Shown here in pieces: positions 16,299 through 22,061 of a stretch of 29,143 nucleotides of DNA. The notes beneath the pieces are model-generated. The model was not told the origin of the DNA and did not search any database. It saw only the letters and a list, made by a program, of their open reading frames with translations. Numbering within the stretch: the stretch's first letter is position 1; the number at the start of each line of letters is the position of its first letter. A program made the translations under genes and the position numbers. The DNA is from a virus. The stretch lies in the IMG/VR virus record IMGVR_UViG_3300010430_000361, positions 1-29,143 of that record; one strand, written 5' to 3'.

Positions 16299-16445
16299 AT
16301 GCCGAAAGTAAATGTTAAGGGCCAGGAATGGGACATCAAGAGTGTTGACGGCAACACCGTTACGCTCGCCAACGGCGAAGAGATAGAGGTCAACGACGAC
16401 ACTCTAGGTCTCATCAAAAAGGGCAACCGTCGCCTGTCTAAATAG
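16299..16445 (+). CDS. Small basic/acidic beta protein, 48 aa
   Basis: AGGAAATAGAT precedes the ATG at 16299. The product PKVNVKGQEWDIKSVDGNTV... reads as a small beta barrel or hairpin: three or four short strands with Gly/Asn turns, an acidic middle (GEEIEVNDD) and a basic end (KKGNRRLSK). It has no cysteine or membrane segment. It is not recognised. It may be a small regulator or structural cap belonging to the sugar cassette, with which it is co-oriented and closely spaced. Confidence 0.5.
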   Translation: MPKVNVKGQEWDIKSVDGNTVTLANGEEIEVNDDTLGLIKKGNRRLSK

Positions 16446-16460
16446 TCGTAGTCGTCGCGG

Positions 16461-16469
16461 AAGGACTCA
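16461..16469 (+). promoter_or_regulatory. Extended ribosome-binding motif AAGGACTCA
   Basis: AAGGACTCA lies 2 bases before the GTG at 16472 and supports that unusual start codon for the methyltransferase gene. Confidence 0.6.
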
Positions 16470-16471
16470 CC

Positions 16472-17137
16472 GTGAACGTAAGAAAACTGGACTTCCCTGA
16501 TCGGGATCTATTCATCCTTGCCGATGGTGATTGGCGAGGCTACCGATCTACACCCTGCGCCAAAGAGCCAGAGACCGTCGAGTGGATTCGCTCCTTCGAC
16601 GAAGACTCCGTCCTATGGGACGTTGGCGCATCTGTCGGCCCGTACTCTCTCATAGCCGCTGCGCTCGGCCATCTTGTTTATGCGTTCGAGCCGTTCGCGC
16701 CTTCTTACGGGCATCTTGTTCAAAACCTGTGGCTCAACCGCTCGCTTGATGGGTCCTTGTTCGCTTTGCCTGTTGCATTCGATTCCGAAAGCAAGTGGCA
16801 AGACTTCTATGCTGCTTCGTCCATCCCGGGCTCCGCCTCTCACGGCCCTGTTGGTGAAAAACTTGCCCACCCTGTTCAGTCAATTACCGCTGATGAGGCT
16901 GCTGATATCTGGACACCCCCGGACCACGTAAAGATCGACGTTGATGGCGCAGAACTTGGCGTCATAGAGGGCGGTCGAACGCTCTGGAGGCAGGTTGACT
17001 CCATTCTCATTGAGTCAGAGCCTCCCACGATTGATGACATCACCGTAATCCTGCAAGGCGCTGGCCTAGAGATGGTCAACTCGTGGAAGCGCATGGGCGA
17101 TACGAAGCAGCACAACTATTTGTTCAGGAGAGCGTGA
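16472..17137 (+). CDS. FkbM-family SAM-dependent methyltransferase, 221 aa
   Basis: FkbM-type enzymes methylate hydroxyls, often on sugars. The SAM-binding first strand and loop are VLWDVGASVGPYS (residues 47-59), followed by the acidic second strand end VYAFEPF (about 70-76). The family's hallmark VKIDVDGAELGVIEGG is at about 153-168, with a further ILIESEP strand. The length is typical. The GTG start follows the AAGGACTCA motif. The TGA overlaps the NeuB-type ATG by one base, so the two are made together, and a role in O-methylating the nonulosonic acid or its glycan is a reasonable inference. Methylated surface sugars can block host or phage receptors. The exact substrate is not visible in the sequence. 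Confidence 0.85.
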   Translation: MNVRKLDFPDRDLFILADGDWRGYRSTPCAKEPETVEWIRSFDEDSVLWDVGASVGPYSLIAAALGHLVYAFEPFAPSYGHLVQNLWLNRSLDGSLFALPVAFDSESKWQDFYAASSIPGSASHGPVGEKLAHPVQSITADEAADIWTPPDHVKIDVDGAELGVIEGGRTLWRQVDSILIESEPPTIDDITVILQGAGLEMVNSWKRMGDTKQHNYLFRRA

Positions 17138-18189
17138 TGCGCGAACTAACGATTAACGGTCGCCTCATCGCAGACGATGAACCCGCGTACCTGATTGCGG
17201 AGATCGGCCACAACCACGCCGGTGATCTAGGCAAGGCTGTGCAGATGGTGGACGATGCTATCGACGCTGGTGCGGACGCCGTTAAGTTCCAGACCCGCAT
17301 TCCGCGTGAGGTCTACGCTCCCGGTAAGATGCCAGGGGCTTACGACTTCGAGGCCGACAACCCGCAGTGGATGGCAAAGTCTTACGGCGAACACCGAGAA
17401 GCGCTGGAGTTTGACGAGGCTCAGTGGCGCGAGTTGTTTGAAACGTGCCGCGCTCGCGGTATCACGGCTTTCTCCACACCATTTGACCACGGCAGTGCCG
17501 ACATGCTGGCTCGGCTGGACGTTCCTGCGTTCAAGATCGCCAGCGGAGATGCCACCAACACGCCGCTCATCAGACACGTAGCGTCGTTCGGGAAGCCGAT
17601 GATCGTCAGTACAGGAGGGTGCAACATTGAAGACGTTGACCGGGTGGTTGAGACACTTGAACCAACGGGCGTCCCTTTCGCTCTACTCCAGTGTTCGTGT
17701 ATCTACCCCGCACCGAATAACGTGCTCAATCTGCGAGTGGTCAGCGGTTATCGAGAGCGGTACGAAAATACTGTCACCGGCCTCTCAACACATTCGCCGG
17801 ACTGGACACCAACGCTGGCTGCTTTCGTGCTTGGAGGAAGAATCTTCGAGCACCACTTCACCCACGACCGAAGATGGAAGGGAACCGACAATAACTTCAG
17901 TCTGCTACCAGTGGAACTGCGAGCACTCCGGGGAGCCTGCGACACAGTCTTGCAAGCACTCGGGTCACGCGATAAGAAACGTGATCCACGAGAAGACGCC
18001 TACACCCTAGAACGCCAGAAGGCTCTCTATTGGAAGCGGGATTTGCCAGCAGGCCACAAGGTCACTGAAGACGATGTGATTGCGCTGTGCCCGAACCCGG
18101 GGCCAATCGCTTTTCAGCCTTACGAGATTGATTTAGTGGTTGGCGAAACCACACGAGAGGTTAAAGAAGGCGACTGGATTCACGTATGA
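17137..18189 (+). CDS. neuB: NeuB-type nonulosonic (sialic) acid synthase, 350 aa
   Basis: This family condenses phosphoenolpyruvate with a six-carbon N-acyl sugar (ManNAc or a 6-deoxy diamino relative) to give sialic, legionaminic or pseudaminic acid. The TIM-barrel domain starts with YLIAEIGHNHAGD (residues 18-30), the signature loop. Next come AVKFQT, FSTPFD, FKIASGD, the IVSTGG strand, LLQCSCIYPAPNNVLNLR (the usual HC.S.YP.P...NL) and GLSTHSPDW, then EHHFTHDRRWKGTDNNFSL. Catalytic-type acidic and histidine residues are all in place. The C-terminal SAF (antifreeze-like) domain, about residues 285-350, has KALYWKRDLPAGHKVTEDDV. The length is full. ATG 17137 overlaps the preceding stop. The exact sugar product cannot be read from the sequence. 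Confidence 0.93.
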   Translation: MRELTINGRLIADDEPAYLIAEIGHNHAGDLGKAVQMVDDAIDAGADAVKFQTRIPREVYAPGKMPGAYDFEADNPQWMAKSYGEHREALEFDEAQWRELFETCRARGITAFSTPFDHGSADMLARLDVPAFKIASGDATNTPLIRHVASFGKPMIVSTGGCNIEDVDRVVETLEPTGVPFALLQCSCIYPAPNNVLNLRVVSGYRERYENTVTGLSTHSPDWTPTLAAFVLGGRIFEHHFTHDRRWKGTDNNFSLLPVELRALRGACDTVLQALGSRDKKRDPREDAYTLERQKALYWKRDLPAGHKVTEDDVIALCPNPGPIAFQPYEIDLVVGETTREVKEGDWIHV

Positions 18190-18914
18190 CCAGCGCCATA
18201 GCACTCATACCAGCCCGTGGAGGGAGCAAGCGTGTCAAAGGGAAAAACATCCGTACACTCAACGGACATCCGCTACTCGCCTACACGATCTGTGCAGCAA
18301 GAGATTCGGGATGTTTCGAGAAAGTCTTGGTTTCCAGTGACGATACTCAAACGCTCGAAATTGCTGCAAAGTACGGGGCTGATGTTATTCGGCGCCCTGA
18401 TTCTATGGCTGGCAGTACATCTCCGGACATCGAATGGATAAAGCACGCCCTCGGTATCGCGGCCAAGATTGGTGACTTCGACACCTTCTCGATACTGAGG
18501 CCAACGTCACCCTTCAGGCTCCCAAGTACCATCCAGCGAGCGTTCAGGGAGTGGGAGTCGGCAAAGAACAGGAACGAGAACTATTCCTCGCTACGTGCGC
18601 TATCGCCTGTGTCACAGCATCCCGGTAAGACATGGCGAATTTCTGGGGGTGAGGCAATCCCGTTGCTTCTTCAACCACCGGGACAACCTTTCCACGACTC
18701 CCAGCTTGCATCCCTGCCTCCCGTGTATGTGCAAAATGCCTCACTTGAGATCGCGTGGACGGCTACAGTGGAAACGACAGGGACGATCTCAGGACACCGC
18801 GTAAAACCGTTCATCAGCGTTGGGCACGAGGGCTTTGATATCAACGACGAAATTGACTGGATGGTTGCAGAGCAGATGGCTGCGAACGGAGCGGAGTTGC
18901 CAGATGCCCCCTGA
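18186..18914 (+). CDS. neuA: NeuA-type CMP-nonulosonate cytidylyltransferase, 242 aa
   Basis: This enzyme activates the NeuB product with CTP to make the CMP-sugar donor. The nucleotide-binding loop IPARGGSKRVKGKN starts at residue 8 (Arg11, Ser14, Lys15). SSDD (about residues 50-53) and ADVIRRP follow. LRPTSPFR (family LQPTSPLR) is at about 104-111, and GFDINDEIDW near Asp218/Asp221 supplies the C-terminal metal-binding acids. The length matches the bacterial single-domain enzymes. ATG 18186 overlaps the neuB-type stop as ATGA, so synthase and activator are produced in step. The end overlaps the next gene by 11 bases. Together with neuB this is a complete synthesis-plus-activation pair; no epimerase gene accompanies it. 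Confidence 0.92.
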   Translation: MTSAIALIPARGGSKRVKGKNIRTLNGHPLLAYTICAARDSGCFEKVLVSSDDTQTLEIAAKYGADVIRRPDSMAGSTSPDIEWIKHALGIAAKIGDFDTFSILRPTSPFRLPSTIQRAFREWESAKNRNENYSSLRALSPVSQHPGKTWRISGGEAIPLLLQPPGQPFHDSQLASLPPVYVQNASLEIAWTATVETTGTISGHRVKPFISVGHEGFDINDEIDWMVAEQMAANGAELPDAP

Positions 18915-19344
18915 GTACAACCCGATCATGGACGTACCAGAGGGTCACGAGTCCGGGCGATCTAACAACCTCTGGACTCCTACGAACGTGGAGTACCTGC
19001 ACTCATGGATCATCGGAACCTCTGGTGCTGGCACACGCATGTGGAAGCACGAGTTCCAGTTGCATTTCATGGGCGAGACTGAGACGTTCGGAGTGATGGC
19101 TGAAGACGGCGCAGACGAATCCCAGATAGAAGATCTCGCAGCCGGTGTCTCAGAGCGGGCGATTGAGAAGATATTGGAAAGGTCGCAGGAGAGGGGCAGC
19201 AAGTTGCGCCCTGAAGATCTTGCAGCAAGAGAGAACTGGGACACACGAAGAGACCTTGCTGGTGCGTGGAGGGAGTATCGCTCCTGGGCCAAGAAACGCA
19301 GGGCATCATCGACCGGTAAAAACCTCTACAAAGGACTCACATGA
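18904..19344 (+). CDS. Hypothetical protein of the sugar cassette, 146 aa
   Basis: I place the start at ATG 18904, with GGAG 7 bases upstream, overlapping the end of the cytidylyltransferase gene. The open frame continues further upstream but without a site. The N-terminal half has aromatic and His/Trp-rich strands (NVEYLHSWIIGTSGAGTRMWKHEFQLHFMG). The second half is a long charged helix (SERAIEKILERSQERGSKL...WDTRRDLAGAWREYRSWAKKRR). There are no cysteines or membrane helices. The family is not recognised. Location suggests a partner of the sugar enzymes or of the transferase gene that follows, whose ATG overlaps its stop (ATGA). Confidence 0.6.
   Translation: MPPEYNPIMDVPEGHESGRSNNLWTPTNVEYLHSWIIGTSGAGTRMWKHEFQLHFMGETETFGVMAEDGADESQIEDLAAGVSERAIEKILERSQERGSKLRPEDLAARENWDTRRDLAGAWREYRSWAKKRRASSTGKNLYKGLT
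19331..19339 (+). promoter_or_regulatory. Extended ribosome-binding motif AAGGACTCA
   Basis: AAGGACTCA lies 1 base before the ATG at 19341, inside the last codons of the preceding gene. It is therefore selected within coding sequence, which argues against chance. Confidence 0.6.
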
Positions 19345-20372
19345 CCACGAAGACTGCTCGTAAGAAGAAGGTTGAGCCGCGCCAGATTGCCATCCTCGGT
19401 TACGCCGAAGAGACGCGGGACAAGATCCACGGCCTTGATGAAAGCGTTGAGGTCTGGGGCATCAACATGGCTCACGTGTTCACGCACAAGTCCGACTCTA
19501 CAGGCAGCATCACGAAGAACCTCAAGGCCACCCCGACCAACTGGTTCCAACTTCATCCGATTGACTGGGCTAACCCGAAGGGCGAAGTGACCGGGTACTT
19601 TGGCAGGCCGAAAGAGCACATGGACTTTCTGAGCGCCTTTGACGGCAACGTCTGGCTGCAGAAAGAGATCCCAGAGATTCCCAATGGCAAGCGATTCCCG
19701 CTTGAAGAGATCAGCACGGCGTCTGGCTCCAGCTATTTCACCTCCACGTTCTCGTACCAGTTGGGGCTGGCGTGGTATCAGCACGTTGTTGAGAAGAACC
19801 CCATCAAGCGCCTGTATGTCTACGGCGTGAACCTGTCCTCTGTTGACGAGTACATTCACCAGAAATCCTGTGTCGAATACTGGCTCGGCAGACTGGAAGA
19901 GGCCGGCGTGAGCATAGTTATCCCTGATGGATCCAGCCTTCTTAAAGGGAAACTCTATGCAATGAGCGCGGGCGGAGACATCTCGGACCATGCGTTCGAC
20001 AGGCTCCAGCACTGGAAGGGGAAGTACATGGAGGCGTGGGCAAACCTGAACACCGCTTCCTCAATGAAGGCAGAGCAGAAGTTCTGGGCAGGGCAACTCT
20101 CTGTCATTGCTGAGAAGTTCCCTGAGTCGTTCACCGATGAGGTCACCGATGCTATCCAGGAAGTGTTCGGCCACCGCGGGTCAGTCCTGAGCGAGATGTC
20201 AGACAAGATGATTGCGGAGTTGAACGGCGCACTTGGAATGGTCAAGGACAACCAGCACTGGCTTGCCCTCACAGGCGGCTTCGATCACCGTGCTCCACAG
20301 CTACCTGAGTTGAGGATGCCGTCAGAAGTGATGTCTCAGAACTTCAACCTTCCTGAGCAAAAGTCAATCTGA
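19341..20372 (+). CDS. Putative sugar-transfer protein, paralog B of the nonulosonate cassette, 343 aa
   Basis: This is the second member of the paralog pair that flanks the sialic-acid-type genes. It shares SVEVWGINMAH, WFQLHP (from residue 68), a SSYFTSTFSYQLGLAWY helix, IKRLYVYGVNL, then SCVEYWLGRLEEAG (Cys177) and SLLKGKLYA. The first strand (QIAILGYAEETRDKI) suits a nucleotide- or sugar-nucleotide-binding fold. It carries an extra C-terminal helical extension (about residues 215-343, rich in Ala, Glu, Lys and Gln) not found in paralog A, which may mediate oligomerisation or target binding. No signal peptide is present. A CMP-nonulosonate transferase role is inferred from its position next to NeuA and a DUF115/Maf-like look; this is not demonstrated. 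Confidence 0.65.
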   Translation: MTTKTARKKKVEPRQIAILGYAEETRDKIHGLDESVEVWGINMAHVFTHKSDSTGSITKNLKATPTNWFQLHPIDWANPKGEVTGYFGRPKEHMDFLSAFDGNVWLQKEIPEIPNGKRFPLEEISTASGSSYFTSTFSYQLGLAWYQHVVEKNPIKRLYVYGVNLSSVDEYIHQKSCVEYWLGRLEEAGVSIVIPDGSSLLKGKLYAMSAGGDISDHAFDRLQHWKGKYMEAWANLNTASSMKAEQKFWAGQLSVIAEKFPESFTDEVTDAIQEVFGHRGSVLSEMSDKMIAELNGALGMVKDNQHWLALTGGFDHRAPQLPELRMPSEVMSQNFNLPEQKSI

Positions 20373-20378
20373 TATAGT
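20370..20378 (+). promoter_or_regulatory. Extended -10 promoter element (candidate)
   Basis: TGATATAGT matches the extended -10 consensus TGnTATAAT with one change and sits exactly at the stop codon of paralog B, in a 47-base gap before the next gene. The -35 region (TTCCTG with 17-base spacing) is poor, as is usual with extended -10 promoters. A transcript starting near 20385 would begin the tail-gene block. Confidence 0.4.
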
Positions 20379-20391
20379 CTGACTAGCACAG

Positions 20392-20400
20392 AAGGACTCA
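20392..20400 (+). promoter_or_regulatory. Extended ribosome-binding motif AAGGACTCA (offset copy)
   Basis: This AAGGACTCA is 7 bases before GTG 20408 and 19 before ATG 20420. It is further from a start than the other copies, so here it may not set the start codon, or the GTG may be used. Confidence 0.45.
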
Positions 20401-20419
20401 CTGTAGCGTGGAGGGTCCT

Positions 20420-21514
20420 ATGGGCGTTTTTGTCGCTGAAGATACGAATAGCGCTGGCGAGAATTTCGGCGTATTCAAGGTAGGAAGCGCTCTTGGCGGA
20501 TCTTCAGTTCTCATCCCTGCATCCTTCCTTATGTGGGGTGCAGACTCAGCCAACCTGGTAGTCACTGACACCGGTGACCCGTTCCCCACCCGGCTCTACG
20601 GCAACGACTCCGCTGCTCCTGTATTTGTCGAGACCAACTCCGGCCAGCCGATGTTCGTGCGTGGTGTTGGCGACTCCACCGTTCCTGTATCTGGAACCAT
20701 CGCTGTCTCGAACATAGACGGTAATGACACGACTGTCACGGCCACTCTTAGCGGCGGGCAGTCCTCTGTAACCATTGCCGGTGGTCAATCATCGGTCACC
20801 ATCGCAGCCGGTGCGAACGACTCTACCTCACCTGTATTTGTCAGCAACTCCAGCAGCAACCCGGTCTTCGTTAGAGGCCCGAACTCCACAGCAGTCTCGG
20901 TGGCTATCGTCTCTGGGGGCGATGCCAACGACACGACTGTTACAGCCGTCCTGAATGGCGGAGAGTCCTCGGTCACAGTCGCATCTGGTTCGATCACCGT
21001 CACCAACGACTCATCTGACCTGCTCTTTGTGTCAGACTCAGCAACGCCGGTATTCGTAAGAGGTCTGGGGGATTCGACGATTCCCGTATCGGGAACTGTT
21101 GCGATATCGAACGACTCCACAGACCAGATCGGCGTGACACCTCATGTGACCTCGGCCACTGCCGGGGGTGCTCTCTCTACGCAGTTAGCTCTATCGTCTC
21201 TAGCCTTGACTGTCGGCGGCATGACCGCTGCAGGCAGGCTGTACGGGCTGTCGTTCTCCAACCCTGACTCTGCTGTGAACATCTGGGCGAAGGTGTTCCA
21301 GGATGACTCGGGTGGCGTCACGCTCGGTACTACTGAGCCTGCGATGAACCTGATGATTCCGTTTGGTGGTGGTCGTGAGATGAACTTCGGGCCGGCGGGG
21401 GTCGCTGTCAGTTCGGGTCTGTCAATCGCAATCACTGACGGCGCAGGGTCTACGGTTCACACCGCGCCAACAACCACGATGTTCGTAACAGCAATCTACG
21501 CACCTAGCACGTAA
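20420..21514 (+). CDS. Repeat-containing virion fibre/decoration protein, 364 aa
   Basis: ATG 20420 is preferred because GGAGG lies 6 bases upstream; GTG 20408 would add four residues. The N-terminal 60 residues (GVFVAEDTNSAGENFGVF) form one domain. The middle (about residues 65-235) is built of three diverged repeats with the motif PVFV..N...PVFVRG..DST(V/I)PVSGT(I/V)A(V/I)SN and short GGQSSVTIA copies. The C-terminal domain (GRLYGLSFSNPDSAVNIWAKVF ... NFGPAGVAVSSGLSIAITDG) matches a beta-sandwich often seen on marine phage virions. It has no cysteine, signal or membrane segment. A trimeric surface fibre is plausible. It would be an attractive acceptor for Ser/Thr-linked sugars from the adjacent cassette, but that is speculation. 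Confidence 0.65.
   Translation: MGVFVAEDTNSAGENFGVFKVGSALGGSSVLIPASFLMWGADSANLVVTDTGDPFPTRLYGNDSAAPVFVETNSGQPMFVRGVGDSTVPVSGTIAVSNIDGNDTTVTATLSGGQSSVTIAGGQSSVTIAAGANDSTSPVFVSNSSSNPVFVRGPNSTAVSVAIVSGGDANDTTVTAVLNGGESSVTVASGSITVTNDSSDLLFVSDSATPVFVRGLGDSTIPVSGTVAISNDSTDQIGVTPHVTSATAGGALSTQLALSSLALTVGGMTAAGRLYGLSFSNPDSAVNIWAKVFQDDSGGVTLGTTEPAMNLMIPFGGGREMNFGPAGVAVSSGLSIAITDGAGSTVHTAPTTTMFVTAIYAPST
20618..21110 (+). repeat. Three diverged tandem repeats within the fibre gene
   Basis: Units begin at about 20618, 20831 and 21019, each opening with PVFV or LLFV followed by PVFVRG or PMFVRG and the Val/Ser-rich VPVSGT stretch (modified in the second unit). The 12-base run CCTGTATTTGTC is identical in the first two. 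Unit spacing is about 190-215 bases. Confidence 0.7.
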
Positions 21515-21711
21515 TGCCAGCCGTACTAACACAAATCGTCTATCTCAAGTACCGGGCCGGAGCCCCAGCGGTTGTCGGCCTGTTCTCTCCTGTCTTCAGA
21601 AGTGATGGAGATGTCACAACTGTTAATCGTTCTCGTTCTAATGCCGATACTGAGATCAGAAGCCGTAGTGATGCGACTACTACGTGGAGATCGCGGGGTG
21701 ATGTTCGATGA
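21514..21711 (+). CDS. Small protein with 10-residue tandem repeats, 65 aa
   Basis: ATG 21514 overlaps the preceding TAA by one base and its TGA overlaps the next ATG (ATGA), so it is certainly in the coupled tail operon. The first 28 residues are hydrophobic (VLTQIVYLKYRAGAPAVVGLFSP). The rest is a run of decapeptides on the pattern RSR(S/G)(D/N)(A/V)xTxx, which places Arg/Ser and Asp at fixed spacing. Such regular Asp/Arg ladders suit a beta-solenoid or trimeric beta-prism. The family is unknown. The very short repeat makes it a candidate fibre shaft or linker. Confidence 0.6.
   Translation: MPAVLTQIVYLKYRAGAPAVVGLFSPVFRSDGDVTTVNRSRSNADTEIRSRSDATTTWRSRGDVR
21598..21708 (+). repeat. 30-base coding repeat (3.7 units)
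   Basis: Units lie at 21598-21627, 21628-21657, 21658-21687 and a partial 21688-21708, encoding RSDGDVTTVN, RSRSNADTEI, RSRSDATTTW and RSRGDVR. The codons differ widely between units (Ser as AGT, TCT, AGC and TCG), so the protein pattern, not the DNA, is conserved. Confidence 0.7.
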
Positions 21712-22061
21712 CGCTTAAATGGGGTTTCCCGCATGGCATCCATGAAGGCTCTGATTTCGCGCTTGAAGCTGTTCTTACGATCAACGGCGCGAAAGACTCT
21801 GACCTCGTTACTTCGTCTGGCACTTATACGCTTTCTGTTCAGAGTTCCGTCCTGAACGCAGGAACGGCATTGCTTGCCGATGAGGGCAGTGACTCCACGG
21901 TAGTGATCGGGTCTGGCACGAAAGTCAGGTGGGAGATTACCGATACCCAGTCTTCAGGCTGGGAGGCTGGCGAATACCCTGGCGATGTGAAGCTGGTTGA
22001 CTCAGGTGGCAGCATCACCTATTGGTCTTGCACGATGAAGGTCAGGACGGCAATCGACTAA
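21708..22061 (+). CDS. Hypothetical beta-sandwich tail protein, 117 aa
   Basis: The gene overlaps its neighbours at both ends (ATGA upstream, TAATG downstream). The sequence is a string of beta strands with a central GTYTLSVQSSVLNAGTALLA and a KVRWEITDTQSSGWEAGEYPGDVKLVDSGGSITYW stretch. This pattern is typical of small Ig-like baseplate or fibre-anchoring domains that present upstream or downstream tail fibres. It has one cysteine and no membrane segment. The assignment to virion structure rests on fold style and operon position; no specific family can be named. Confidence 0.6.
   Translation: MTLKWGFPHGIHEGSDFALEAVLTINGAKDSDLVTSSGTYTLSVQSSVLNAGTALLADEGSDSTVVIGSGTKVRWEITDTQSSGWEAGEYPGDVKLVDSGGSITYWSCTMKVRTAID

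Noticed and set aside
19326-20012. Long minus-strand frame opposite paralog B (and similar ones at 10174-10890 and 4470-5000)
   Set aside because: These are antisense shadows of well-supported + strand genes. They have no ribosome-binding sites or recognisable motifs, and composition follows the codon bias of the sense gene.
15297-20372. Sugar cassette as host contamination or chimeric join
   Set aside because: The genes share strand, overlaps and the AAGGACTCA motif with the capsid genes on one side, and the tail block follows after 47 bases. No abrupt composition change is visible.
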